A stretch of 64,000 nt of DNA from Phragmites australis (Eukaryota; Streptophyta; Magnoliopsida; Poales; Poaceae): the NCBI RefSeq assembly GCF_958298935.1, contig NC_084927.1, positions 12,180,001 to 12,244,000 of the forward strand. Direction: 5' to 3'. Both the position numbers and the translations under genes were made by a program. The notes under the pieces were generated by a model. It had not been told where the DNA came from, searched no databases, and saw only the letters and a program-made list of their open reading frames with translations. Position 1 is the first letter of the stretch, and each line of letters begins with the position of its first letter. This document shows positions 10,849-23,768 of the stretch, piece by piece.

Positions 10849-11486
10849 TATTGGGGATGATCTCCTGCCCCCCGCCCCCCCCGTCTTCAGAGGATAGCTC
10901 AAAGTCTGCTGGAAGGTCCGGATGCTTGTCACTACATGTTAGTTGTTAGTTTCAGGAACTGCATGTGAAGGTTGCAAAGATCACGAAGCACCATCAGTCG
11001 AAGGATGTAGGTGTGCCCGCAGTCCCGGCTTCCATGTCGGCGAAGACTGTGGCGAGCCTTCGGCCAAAAGCTGAAGTCTATGCCAGCAGTTCTGATTGAC
11101 CACAGCGGGTGAAGGTAGCAGCCGGTCTTCGCTCTGAAACCGAAGGCAATCCCGCGGCAACAGAATGGAGAGGACTTCGGTAGATCTCCGGAGCCGAAGA
11201 TCACGACTGGATAGCGGGGCCCACTTTGGTCACCCGGGGTAGAGTTGTGATTATGTAAATATGCTTAATTGTACCATAATGCACCCGGATATTCCAAGAA
11301 TGTAGCAGGTAAAGGGGTAGGAACTGTAAACCACACCTGGAGTGGTCGAGTACGGGCTACAAATAGGGCCATCCTGTACCCGAGAGGGGCATCGAAACAG
11401 TTCCACCCCAAACATGTGTCACCCCGAGGACCCTTCTGCATTTCCGTAAGAGAAGGTCCACCTTGTCTAGGATTTCGGTCCCAACA
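10849..11486 (+). repeat. 3' LTR of the Tat element
   Basis: 638 bp, aligned with 2009-2630. The first two bases are TA rather than TG (one substitution). It ends GTCCCAACA and is followed by the target duplication CCAGT. A purine-rich tract (TAGGGGGCTGC) precedes it as the expected plus-strand primer site. Confidence 0.92.
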
Positions 11487-12371
11487 CCAGTCGATCTCCT
11501 CATTGTCATCGGAGATATCAATGATCTCGACAGACATTGCCTCCCCAACCAATGGTTGGGCAGGAGCAGCAGCCAATCGCCTCCCCTGCAGAGATGGAAG
11601 CGGCGTGGCCACCAGCACCTCTACCAACGACCGAAACGGTCCGTCTCCCAAAGAAGCCATTGAGATCATCGACATCTCCGAAGAGGATAAGGAGGAAGAC
11701 GACGCCATGCTCAAGGTTGTGGAGACTCCAGCCAGGTGACCTCAGCTTTATACCTGAGCCAAGCAGTCATGTAAGTCCAGAAGATGAAGCAGAACCAACA
11801 CCGCGGTGTCCCCCATTGAATGCTTGAAGGGACCATGGCCATGCCCCGGTCGTTCCACCAACACGTGGCAACGCTCCACGATGAATGCCTCGATTTCGAT
11901 GCATGACAGGGGCGTGGGTACAACACCCTAAACGACCCCTCGCATTGTCCAGTCAGAACACGGCAGTGGTACATCTTATCCTGCCAGGCAAATGCATAGG
12001 ATCCTCCAATCCTACACGTAACCTCTACTTTGGCGACCTCCAAAGGCAGGAAGAACCATACCGAAGGAATCCGGATAACCTGTATCAGTCTCAGCATGGA
12101 CCCCAAAGTATACCACATCCATCGACGTCCCTTAGGCCCGGGGTCCCGACACCACGCATGATAGCTCCAATAGGCTCTGGAACAAATCGCCACCACCAGT
12201 ACGACCATCAGCCTTTGGCTCGCCATCGACGTCCACAGTTTCTAATGAAAAAACTTCTTAAAGGATAGGTAATTACCATCAGGCATCCTTGATACTATAC
12301 CAGGCTGGGGTTAGTTTTCCTCTACATCCTCTCCCCCCTCTGAAACATCAGGGCCCGAGAATGAGGGGTAC
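11487..12371. mobile_element. Right internal part of retroelement A
   Basis: This continues element A after the nested Tat insertion. The minus strand reads an acidic stretch (EIIDISDDNEEID) that joins in frame, across the insertion, to the left flank at 2003. A purine-rich GAATGAGGGGTAC immediately precedes the 3' LTR, the same polypurine tract found before the LTR of element B. No gag or pol domain is visible. Confidence 0.7.
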
Positions 12372-13278
12372 TGTTGGGGGAAAATAAACCAGCCTGAGGA
12401 TAACGGTTGAAGATCACTATCCAGGTCCCTCTGGAGCCTAGATCTCCGGACCCTCAACTAAAGGCTCGACCTCCAAAGTCATCAGGTCCCTTCACGGTAC
12501 CTCTTCGTACCTGCGAAGCCTTCCCTTGGCTTAACCGGTTCAGCCTCTTGAAGGCTTAGCCTCCCAAAAACCCGACCTCCCGAAGCCTCGTTCCCCCAAA
12601 GCCTTCCGGAGTCCTGCTTCCCGAAGCCTTCACCTCATGAATCCATGCCTCCTGAGGCCCCCACCTCGGGCTGCTCGGGCCACCTTCCCGACGGCTACAA
12701 GGTGAGTCAGCAAGCCTTAGAAAAGATCTGCCAGAATGGGAGCATTGGTCGTGCTTTGCCTACAAGGAAGTGACCGGCATTAAAAGCCTAGGCTGATGGA
12801 CGCCGCTCTGACACTCCAGCGTAATTGAGGCTATCCTGACACCCCGGACAATAGGCACCGGGCCGCAATTGGCGACTGGCTCGCCACACTCTAGGAGGTA
12901 GGCACCACGATAGTTACCATGGTGGATATTTATCTCCCCGATAGGGTAGAAAATAGTTATCCGGGATAAAGCCTATTAATTCGATCAGATCCTAGATTTT
13001 TGTACATTATGATAACTTGTACGCCAAGCTACGCACGGCCCTATAAATAGGGGGCCATGGTCATCTAGGTAGAGGAGACGGGCAAGACAGTGAAAAAGAC
13101 ATAAAGGTGAAAAAACACCAAGTCACGCTGTGATACTCCTCCCAGAACGATCTATTTTTTTACCATCAATACATTTGTGGTGTTCCTTCCTGTTAAACTT
13201 CATCTCGAAGCTTGACTCTCCTCCTTAGAAGAAACTCTGGCCGTACTTACTGGAGCAAGACGGACTCTTACTCCAATA
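12372..13278 (+). repeat. 3' LTR of element A
   Basis: It starts TGTTGGGGGAAAA directly after the polypurine tract. It carries a CCGAAGCC-rich degenerate minisatellite in its first half and a TATA box (CTATAAATAG at 13041-13050), and ends near CCAATA where satellite sequence resumes. The start is shared with element B's LTR at 17939. The right end is set by the satellite boundary and may be off by a few bases. Confidence 0.75.
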
Positions 13279-15045
13279 GTCCTGTTATAAAAAAATTAAC
13301 ACCGACATGAAATTAACCAGAACAAGCTCCAACATGACCTATGACACTTAGGAAGGCAGTCCAGTTCATTCTAGGCGTGTTTTGTTCTGGTCATAACATT
13401 CGTGAAATCCACTCGATCTGGACACGTTTTCGTATGAAATTAACACCGAGTGAAATCAACTGAACAAGCTCCAAGATGGCCTATGACACCTTAGATGACT
13501 AACAACGCAGCGAAGTCAACCGAAAGAACCTCGAACATTACCTATGACACCTGGGTGGTCAATCTGGTGCGTTCTGAGCCAGTTTCACTCTGGTCAGAAC
13601 TTTTGTGAAATCCACCAGTTCAGGGCCGTTATTAGAAAAATTAACACTGGTGTGAAATCAATCGAAACAAGCCTCAACATGACCTATGACATGTAGGAGG
13701 ACAGTCCGGTGTGTTCTAGGCTTTTTTTTCTTTATCAATACATTTGTGAAATCACCCGATCTGAACACGTTTCCGTACGATATTAACACCGAGTAAAATC
13801 AATTGGATTAAGCTCCAAGAGACCTACGACAGTGGGGATGATTTTTTGGTGTGTTCTTGGCCCATATCGCTTCTGTCATAACTTTGTTGAAATCTACCAG
13901 TTCTACACCCATTTTGGCATCAAATTAACACCGGAGTGATATCAACTGGAAGAAGCTCTGATATAACACGTCGGAGGACAATCTGGTGCGATCTGGCGTG
14001 TTTTCGCTCAAGTCATAACTTGCATGAAATCCACTCGTGTGTTCTGGGCATGTTTAGCTCTGGTCATAACATTCATGAAATCCACCCGATCTAGACACAG
14101 TTTTGTACGAAATCAACACCAAGCTAAATCAACCGGAACAAGCTCCAAGGTAACCTATGACACCAGGAATGATTGTAAAATGCATTTTAGGCACATTTTA
14201 CTTCAGTCGTAACTTTCGTAAAGTGTACCCGTTCTGCAACCATTTTTGAATCAAATTAACATAGGAGCCAAACCAACCGGAAGAAGCTCCAAAATGACCT
14301 AGGGCACAGGGAGGACATGATGGTGCGTTCTAGGCCTGTTTCGCTCAGGTCATAACTTTTGTGAAATCCACCCGTTCGAGCCTGTTATCATAAAAATTTA
14401 AAACCAGCGTGAAAGTGATCGGAACAATCTCCAACATGACCTATGACACCTGTGAGGACAATTCGGTTTGTTATGGGTGCGTTTAGCTCTGGTCATAACT
14501 TTCGTGAAATCCACCCGTTCAGGCCCGTTTCTAGAAAATTAACACCGGCATGGAATCAACCGGAACAAGTCCAACATGATCTACGGTACTTTGGAGGACA
14601 ATCTGATGCGTTCTGGGCACGTTGTGCTCCAGTCAGTCCAATCATGAAATCCACCCAATCTAGACCCTTTTTCGTAGCAACTTAACACCAGGTTGAAATC
14701 AACAGGAACAAGCTCCAACATGACCTACGACAGATGGGAGGACAATCTGGTTCGTTCTAGATGAATCTGGCTCCAGTCATAACATTCGTGAAATCCACCA
14801 GTTTGGGCCCATTTCAGACCAAATCAATCAGAACAAACTCCAACATGACCTACGACACCTGAGAGGATAATCCGATGCGTTCTGGGCATGTTTTGTCACG
14901 GTCATAACTTTTGTGAAATCCACCCATTCGGGTCCGTTTTGTAACCAAATTAACACCCGCGTGAAATCCGCTTGAACAAGCTCCAACATGACCTATGGAA
15001 TTTGGGTGGGCAATTTGGCATGAAATCAACTAGAACAAGCTTGTA
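13279..15045 (+). repeat. ~143-bp satellite array, block 1
   Basis: About 12 diverged monomers, all in the same orientation. The conserved blocks are GCTCCAACATGACCTA, GGAGGACAATCCGGTG, GGTCATAACTTTCGTGAAAT and ACCAAATTAACACC. A few monomers are shortened, for example near 13490 and 14820. There is no coding potential; ORFs in this block are chance. Resemblance to grass centromere satellites is discussed under findings. Confidence 0.95.
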
Positions 15046-16330
15046 CATCAACTGTTCAAAACCTTTCGTATTAACTCACGTCTCCACGGTCAGCATACAA
15101 TTGCCCCTGCATAATAGGGAATGACCCTACACCATACGAAGGTGATGTCGAGACATCGCCCCTCTAGTCTACAGGACAAGGCACACAACGACCCACCCAT
15201 CTGATATATCGAGAGCAAATAGATAGGGTGCACGACATGGTGGCCAATCCATCCATCACTCAACTATTTGCCTCGAATATAGATAGTCGGGTTGTAACTC
15301 TAACACTCGGGTAACCTCACTCAGCAATATAGATAAGACATTGTAGGGACCCTCCACTCAACCCTAATGCATTACTTAACTATACTTATTCTACTAGCTT
15401 TCCAAAACTTCTCAGGTCCTACAAACCACGGCAACTTCAGAAACCTCTCAGCATCACCGCCACTGAACACCGATAACCTCAACACCATTAGCATGTAACA
15501 TCAATAGTTTTTTTTAGGCAATAAACAAGGCGAACAACATCAGACAATGCATATGCACATAAACGAACAAATAAGTATCTTTAATTGTAGATAACAACAA
15601 CTATAGCATACTACCTCTTGCATTAGAATAATAGGAGGATTAAAACAAATTACACTTCAATATCAAGTGGTATGCAAGATATTCAAACCCGTACCCTTCC
15701 TATATGTGCAAGTGTGTCAATTTAAATCTTGTTTCTCCAAGAATATAAAGCCTAGGCTCTGATACGAATTGTAACACCCCAGAGCCCACAAGACCTGGAA
15801 TGCCACTTAACTACACGACCTATAGCTGAACTTACAGAACAATCAGTAGCATCTCCTCTGTATTTGAAGTAATGCGGGGGCAACAACATAGATAAACAAG
15901 ATGTAAGGCATAGCACACTAGCATTTAAAATTATCCTAACAAGGACCAAGAGTAAACTACTAAGTTCAACATCACAACAACACTATAAAATTTGAACACC
16001 CTACTGTAACGATTAAAGATAATTTATTATTACAACTCAATGATATTAAGTGCAGACATGAAGTGCAAGACGTGCTTCTAATCCCTTCCCTCCATGACAG
16101 CTTCAAGAACAACCTAGGGAAGAAATTGCGAGGGTGAGATTGGAAAATCTCAGTAAGTGAACTACTTTAACAAGCTATTTAAACCACAATAGATTAAATA
16201 ATAATTTAATATTGTAACAAGTATTTACATGAACATCATGCTAACAACATTCCTACATCTTCGTTCTACAACAGTTTTGAAGTTCCACTTCTTCATGTTA
16301 AGCACTATGTGATCATAGCAAAACTATGAC
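15046..16330 (-). mobile_element. Reverse-strand LTR retroelement fragment
   Basis: GCTCTGATACGAATTGTAACACCCC at 15754-15778 is, on the minus strand, an LTR end (...GGGGTGTTACA) followed after two bases by a primer-binding site TCGTATCAGAGC, close to the initiator tRNA-Met complement TGGTATCAGAGC. The LTR therefore extends rightwards from about 15769 and the internal region leftwards to about 15046. No domain is recognisable in the short internal part. The left edge abuts satellite and the right edge merges into element B without a clear boundary. Confidence 0.55.
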
Positions 16331-17938
16331 ATCATAAGTTTGTAAAAGAACTACTCCTCAACTTGAATAACCTATAATTCATAAGGAACAGTAGATAACA
16401 ACCCACTGAACCACCGACATATGTAACCATAGAAGAATTGTAGGTGCAGGTGTTGCACATGATTCGACATAAGCACAATAAAATGAAATAACTTATGTAG
16501 TGTATATGAATGCAATGCAAAACCACATATAAAAACTTCCCCTCTACCTTTTCCTTCTCCACCTTGACCACCTCCTTCTTCGCCTTTGCCTTCTCCTCTA
16601 CATCAATCTCCCTCTCTAGAGAATCCCAGTCGACCTCCTCTTTTGTCATCAGAAATGTCGATGGTCTTAGCTGCAGCAACCGCTTGGACCAAAGACCGAG
16701 ACAGAGTAATGGGCCGTAGCCCCCTCTACAAGGAGGAGAGTACAATGGTCACCGGCTCCAATCCTGCAAACATCAGCGCTGGCACTAATGGTGATGAATC
16801 AATGGAGCAAACCCTGGCTCCGTCAAGACGATGAGGAGGAGCAAGACACCATGGTAAGTCAAGGACAACCGCTCACCTACATAAATGGTGACGAATAAAC
16901 GGAGCGAACCATAGCTTTATTGCTAGGCCAGCAAATTGCATGTGCTTGGGGAAGGAAGCGGAATCGCCACGGACGTCGATTCATGGAAATTCCTACTACT
17001 CCCCTGAGGGGCCCATGGTCACACCCCGGTTGATCCTCAACCACGTGGTGCCATCCTATGGTGGCACTTGGGCTTTTGCGCATATATCTCGTCACATTTA
17101 TGAGACAAGCGCCTTTCGGCGCATGCAAGAGTGGTGGGCATAGAGCCCCAGGCAAGACTGTGCATGACCCTGTCAGACCCACCACCATTAACTAAAGGGC
17201 TTGTGACCGCACCTCAGCTGACCCATATCCACATGGCGACACCCCACGGTGGCACTTTGGGTTCCCACGCACACGTCTCATCACATTTATGAGATGAGTG
17301 CCTTCCGGCGCATGCAAGAGTTATGTGCACAAAGCCCAAAGCAAGGCTACACAAGGCCCTGTTAGGCACCCCACTATGAACTAAAGGGCTTATGACTGCA
17401 CCCCGGCTGGCCCATGTCTACATGGCGACACCCTACAGGGGCACTCTGGGTTCCCACGCACATGTCTCGTTGCGTTCATGAGCTGAGCCCCTTTCGGTGC
17501 ATGCAAGAGTCATAGGCTCAAGGCCTTAAGCGAGACTACGCATAACCCAGTTAGACACACTGCCGTTTCCACATGCCATCAGTACTTACCTCGAGGACAA
17601 AGAAAAAATCTTGCCTCCACGCATGACCCCTGCTACAACGGCTCAAGTGTTAAGAAGACTTACAATCAGGAAAGTGGAAGGGCTTATTCCGGCCTCCGCA
17701 CACGCTCCAAAACATGGTGCCTCTACTAGCATCACAAAGGCCTTCGTCCTCGGCGCCACCTACACCACCGAGCCTTGCCATCCAAATGCGGCTCTAACAT
17801 CGTCGCTCATGGTTATCACCTAAAGACTCCTATATGGATAGAGGCTACGAGGTGACATATCCAGATTATGGGGTCAAGCTAGAGTTAGTTCCTTCCACAT
17901 CACCTCTCCTTACCTCAGGCCAGCAAATGAGGGGGTAC
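16331..17938. mobile_element. Internal 3' part of retroelement B
   Basis: A sibling of element A. The minus-strand ORF at 16745-16332 contains KEEVDWDSLEREIDVEEK followed by a Lys/Glu-rich stretch, matching the interrupted antisense segment of A. It also carries three 189-bp repeats and ends in a polypurine tract (GAGGGGGTAC) right before the LTR. The 5' portion with gag and pol is missing. Bases 16626-16630 (CCAGT) are the unoccupied equivalent of the Tat insertion site in A. Confidence 0.7.
17010..17576. repeat. 189-bp tandem repeat, three copies
   Basis: The GCATGCAAGA motif recurs at 17121, 17310 and 17499, exact 189-bp spacing. Each unit holds a CATGGCGACACC-like block, a GTTCCCACGCACA block, a TTTCGGCGCATGC block and AACTAAAGGGCTT. 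The period is a multiple of three. The units lie inside element B, close to its 3' LTR. Confidence 0.9.
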
Positions 17939-19099
17939 TGTTGGGGGAAATACCCCAGCCCGTAGATATCACTAAAAGGTTGCCACCAGGAGCTCCGTTG
18001 GAACCCTTGGGTTTCAACTCCACAGAAGAAAGCTAGGCTTCTAAAGGCTGTGGGTCCCTCCAAAAGCTATTCCCAAGATGGGAGATGAAGCCATCCTCTA
18101 CGGGAGGGTGGGGGTCATCTCTAGAGACCCTCAACACCCTCGGAGACATAGCCTCCTAGAGCCTCTGTCTCCCGGAGCCCTCGATGCCCTCAGAGCCACA
18201 TCCTCCTGAAGCCCCTATCTCCCAGAGCCCTCAATGCCCCCGAAGCCACGACCTTCCAGAGCCCTAGTCTCTCGAAGCACTAGATGCCCCCGAAGCCACA
18301 GCTTTCCAGAGCCCCTTTCTCCCGGATCCCTCGATGCCCTTGAACCCACGACCTTTCGGAGCCTAGTCTCCCAGAGCCACAGTCTCCTGGAGCCCTCGAC
18401 ACCACCGAAGCTACGGCATTTCGGAGCCCCAGTCTCATGGAGCCCCTATATCCTGGAGCCCTCGAAGCCATGGCCTTCCAAAGCCCCAGTCTCCCGGAGC
18501 CTGGGTAGGCTCCCCCAAAACCCGGAGGGAGGAGCCGTCTGATCTTGGAGAAAGATACACCAAAGAGGGCCCACCAGCTCCTCCTCCAGCAATGAAGTGA
18601 TCAACATTCAATGCGATGTATGTGGAAGCCGTCCTGACATCCCAAGTGCAAGTGGGGACCCGACTGACAACTTGGACAGTGCGGCACTGCAATAGGCGAC
18701 CGGCTAGGTGCCACATCCCTAGGGTCACTAGCACTGCTGTATTGCCATGGTAGATAACATATTCTAGTTAGGGGTACAATATATCCAACCTAGACCCATG
18801 CCGAGTGATTCAACCACTCCTAGGTCCCTACGGGATAGCGATGGTTTGTATCGCTATCTCTGTAAGGGTATATTTGTACATTTACACCCTGCATGGCACT
18901 ATATATACAAACGCTTGGCCATCATAACAAGGGACCAATCCTTCTTGACGAATCCTTCTTGACCAATCCTTCTGGACGAATCCTTCTTAACCAATCCTTG
19001 TTGAACATCACATTTCTGTTGTTTCTCCCTCTCCACTTCTTCTCCAAGCTTGGGCACACTCCTGTTAGTATACTCTCACTGCACTTGTTCGTGCCAACA
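17939..19099 (+). repeat. 3' LTR of element B
   Basis: It begins TGTTGGGGGAAAT after the polypurine tract and ends GTGCCAACA, 1161 bp. The first half contains an irregular ~54-bp repeat built on GAAGCCACGACCTTCC (about 18180-18480). A TATA-like ACTATATATACAA lies at 18898-18910. Satellite resumes immediately after the terminal CA. Confidence 0.8.
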
Positions 19100-22000
19100 G
19101 AACTGTTTTTGGACCAAATTAAGATATAAGAGAAATCAATCGGAACATGCTCTAACATGACCTATGACACCAAGGAGGACAATCTAGTGCGTTCAAGATG
19201 TGTTTTGCTTCATTCATAACTTTCATGAAATGCACCCATTTTGGACCCATTTTCAGACCAGATTAACATTGGAGGCGAAATCAACCAATACAAGCTCCAG
19301 CATGACCTATGATACCTGGGAGGACAATCCGGTGTGTCCTAGGTGCATTTCGCTCCAGTCAATATTTTCTTGAAATCCATCTGTTCAGGACACCTTTTCC
19401 AACCAAATTATCACTTTGATCTAAATCCTAGGAGGACAATCCAGTGCATTCTGGGTATGTTTTGCTCTGGTCATAACTTTCATTAAATATATCCATTTGG
19501 GACCCATTTTTGAGACACTTTTTAGACCACATTATCACCGTAGCAAGATCAAACTTAACAAGCTCCAACATGACATATGACACCTGGGTGGACAATCTAG
19601 TGTGTCCTAGGCATGCTTCTCTACAGCCACAACTTTCTAGAAATCCACCTGTTCGAGACACGTTTTCATAAAAAAAATTAACATTGGAGTGAATCAATCA
19701 GAATTAGCTCCAACATGACTTATAAAACAAAGGAGGACAATCCAATGTGTTCTGGACGCGTTTTGTTTCAAACATAACTTTAGTGAAATTCACCCGCTCT
19801 ACACCCATTTTCATACCAAATTAACATTGAAGCGAAATCAACTAAAGAACTAGCTCTAACATGACCTACGACTCATGGAAGGACAATTCAGTGCACTCTG
19901 GGCCGTTTCACTCAGGTCAAAACTTTTGTGAAATCCACTCCATCTGTATCAGTTTTCGAACCAAATGACCACCAGAGTGAAATCTACTGACACAAGGTCC
20001 AACATGACCTACAACACCTAGAAGAACAATCTGGTACATCCTGGGGGCATTTTGCCCCAGCCATAACTTTCTTGAAATGCAACTGTTCAGGACACCTTTT
20101 TCGACCAAATTTGCATTGGAGAGAAATCATTCGAAACTAGCTCCAACATGACATGCGACACTTGAGAGGACAATCTCATGCGTTATGGGCATGTTTCACT
20201 CAGGTTAAAACTTTTGTGAAATCCACTTGTTCCGACCCATTTTCGGACAAATTTTCAGACAAAATTAACACCAGAGCGAAATGATCCGCAAGAAGCTCCA
20301 ACTTGACCTACAACTCCAGGGAGTAAAATATGTTGTGTTCTGAGCACGTTTCGCTTGGGTCATAACTTTCATGAAATCCACCCAGCGGGACCCGATTTTG
20401 TACTAAATTAAAATAGGAGAGAAATAAACCGGAACAAGCTCCAAACATGACATACGACAGTTGTGGGGACAATCCAATGCTTTCTGCATGTGTTTTGCTT
20501 GGGTCAAAACTTTTGTAAAATCCACTCGTTCAGGACCCATTTTTGGACAAAATTAACACTGGAATGAAATCAATCGGAACAAGCTCTAACATTACCTACG
20601 ACACCTTGGAGGATAATGCGGTGCATCATGGCTGCATTTTGCTCCAGTCATAAATTTCTTGAAATCCACCTGTTCAGGACCGCTTTTTTACCAACTTAGC
20701 ACTGGAGCGAAATCAATCGGAACAGGTTCCAACATGACCTACAACTCCTGGGAGGACAATCTATTTCATTCTGGAAGCGTTTCATTTGTGTCAAAACTTT
20801 TGTAAAATCCACTTGTTTTGGGCCCATTTTTTGGACCATTTTTAGATGAAATTAACACCATAGCAAAATCAACAGGAACAAGGTCCAACATGACCTGCGA
20901 CCCATGGGAGGAAAAACCAGTGTACCCTGGGCATTTGGTTCCGATCATAATTTTCATGAAATTCATCTGTTCGGGACATGTTTTTAGACAAAATTAACAC
21001 CGAAGTGTAATGCACTAGAACAAGCTCCAACATGACCTACGATTCCTGGTAGGACAATCTGGAGCATCCAGGACGCGTTTTGCCCTAGTCATAACTTTCT
21101 TGAAATGTAGTTGTTTGGGATACCTTTTATGACCAAATTAGCACTAGAGAGAAATCAACTGAAACTAGCTCCAAAACGACATTTGACAGCTGAGAGGACA
21201 AACCAGTGCGTTCTGAGTATGGTTTGCTATGGTCAAAACTTTTATGAAATCCACTTGTTCGGGACCTATTTTCCAGCCAATTTTCAGACAAGAGTGAAAT
21301 AAACCGCAACAAGTTCCAACATGACCTACGACACCTGGGTATGCATAGCGTTATGGGCACGTTTTGCTTTGGTCATACCTTTTGTGAGATCCACCCTTTC
21401 ATATCCGATTTAGTACTAGATTAAAATCAGAGCAAAATCAACCGAAACAAGCTCCAACATGACCTACGATAGCTAAGGGGACAATCCAGTCCGTTCTTAG
21501 CGCGTTTCGCTTGGGTCAAAACTTTTGTAAAATCCACTTGTTTGGGATCCATTTTCGGGTCCATATTCGGACAAACTAACATCGGAGCGAAATAAACTGG
21601 AACAAGGTCCAATATGACCTACCACATCTAGAAGGACAATCTGGTGTGTCCTAGGTAAGTTTCGCTCCGGTCATAATTTTCTTGAAATACATCTGTTGAG
21701 GACCCATTTTTGGAGAAAATTAACACTGGAGCCAAAATCAACCAGAACAAGCTCGAACATGACATACGACACCTGAGAGCACAATCTGGTGCATTCTAGG
21801 CGTGTTTCGCTCGGGTCAAAACTTTCATGAAATCCATTTGTTTGGGACCTGTTTCCAGGCCAATTTTCAGACAAAATTAACAACAGAGTAAAATGAATTG
21901 CAACAAGCTCCAACATGACCTTTGCCACCTCAGAGGACAATGCGTTGTGCTCCAGGCACGTTTCGCGTTGGTCATAACTTCCATGAAATCCACCCTTCTG

Positions 22001-23768
22001 GACCCGATTTCGTACTAAATAAAAATCGGAGTGATGTCAACAGGAACAAGCTCCAACAAGACCTACAACAGCTGGGAGGGCAATCCTATGTGTTCTGGGC
22101 GCATTTCACTGGGGTCAAAATTTTTGTAAAATCCACTTATTTGGGGCCCATTGTCTGGACCATTTTCGGACAAAATTAACACCACAACTAAATCAATAGG
22201 AACAAGGTCCAACATGACCTATGACACCTGGGAGGACAATCCAGTGTGTCCTGGGTGCATTTTGCTCCGGTCATAATTATCTTGAAATTCATCTATTCAG
22301 GACCTATATTTGGACAAAATTAACACCAGAGTGAAATCAAACAAAACAAACTCCAATATGACCTACGACACCTAGGAGGACAATTCAGTGTGTCTTGGAC
22401 GCGTTTCGACCCAGTCATAACTCTCTTGAAATGCAGCTGTTTAGGACACCTTTTCTGACCAAATTAGCACAGAAGTGAAATCAACCGAAACTAACTCCAA
22501 CATAATATACGACATCTAAGAGAATTGTGTGTTCTATGCGTGTTTTGCTCGAGTCAAAACTTTCGTGAATCCACTTATTCGGGACCCATTTCTGGGCTAA
22601 TTTTTAGACAAAATTAACACCAGAGTAAAATCAACAACAACAAGCTCCAACATCACCTGCGACACATGGGGGGACAATGCGTTGCGTTCTGGCCACATTT
22701 TGATTTGGTCAAACTTTTGTGAAGTCCCCCCTTCTAGACCCAATTTCGTACTAAATAAAAATCAGAGCGAAATCAAACGGAATAAGCTCCAATATGACCT
22801 ATGACAGTTGGGAGGACAACCCGGTGTGTTGTGGGCACGTTTCGCTTGGGTCAATACTTTTGTAAAATCCACTCGGTCAGGACCTATTTTTAGACCCATA
22901 TTCAGGCTAAATTAACATCAAAGAGAATTCAACCAAAACACTATCCAACATGACCTACGACACTTGGGAGGGCAATCTCATGTGTCCTGGGTGCGCTTCG
23001 CTCCAGTCATAATTTTCTTGAAATCCATTAGTTCGGGACCCGTTTTTGGACAAGATTAACACCAGACCGAAATCAACCAGAACTAGCTCCATTATGACCT
23101 GCGACACCTAGGAGGACAATCCAGTGCGTTCTGGGCGTGTTTCACTTAGGTCAAAACTTTTGTTAAATCCACTTGTTCGGGACTTGTTTTTAGGCCAATT
23201 TTCAGACAAAATTAACACCAGAGTGAAATGAACTACAACAAGTTCCAACATAACCTATGACTTCTAGGAGGACAATGCGTTGTGCTCCGGGCATCTTTCC
23301 TTTTGTCATAACTTTCGTGAAATCCACCACCCTTTTGAACCCGATTTCCTACTAAATAAAATTTGAGCGAAATCAACTGGAACAAGCTCTAACATGACCT
23401 ACGATGGCTGGGAGGACAGTCCTGTGCGTTCTAGGCATGTTTCGCTTGGGTGAAAACATTTGTAAAATCCACTCATTTTGGGACACATTTTTGGGCCCAT
23501 ATTCGGACCAAATTAACACGGGAGCTAAATTAACCGGAACAAGCTCCAACATGACCTATGACACCTGGGAGGACTATCCATTGTGTCCTAGGCGTTTTTC
23601 GCTCTGGTCATAACTTTCTTGAAATCCACCTATTTGGGACCTGTTTTTGAACAAAATTAACAGCGGATCGAAATAAACTGTTACAAGCTCTAACATGACG
23701 TACGACACTTAGGAGGATAATTCGGGGTATTCTGTCTGTGTTTCTCTTTGGTCATACCTTTCATGAAA
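19100..23768 (+). repeat. ~143-bp satellite array, block 2, with higher-order structure
   Basis: About 32 head-to-tail monomers with start-to-start spacings of 143-146 bp, for example the GCTCCAAC-type motif at 19562, 19707, 19853 and 19996. From about 20050 the monomers fall into at least five subtypes that recur in a fixed order at ~590-600 or ~735 bp intervals. One orientation throughout. No genes. Confidence 0.95.

Larger units (their letters stand above)
2009..11486 (+). mobile_element. Tat-type Ty3/gypsy retrotransposon, internally deleted, nested in element A
   Basis: The element is bounded by two LTRs (TG/TA...CA) and flanked by a perfect 5-bp target duplication CCAGT (2004-2008 and 11487-11491). 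Order: 5' LTR, primer-binding site, gag remnant, RNase H, integrase, a 109-bp tandem array, a spliced antisense gene, 3' LTR. Protease, reverse transcriptase and the usual gypsy RNase H are missing, so it is a non-autonomous deletion derivative. An archaeal-type RNase H plus a long 3' region with an antisense ORF is characteristic of the plant Tat lineage. The LTRs differ at many positions (roughly 10% by eye), so the insertion is not recent. Sibling element B at 16626-16630 shows the pre-insertion sequence. Confidence 0.93.

Noticed and set aside
18234..18542. 102-codon Pro/Ser-rich frame
   Set aside because: It lies within an LTR and is built from an irregular ~54-bp repeat with no protein motif.
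19100..23680. Many 60-90 codon frames in the satellite
   Set aside because: They recur with the satellite period and lack any conserved domain; chance frames in a non-coding repeat.
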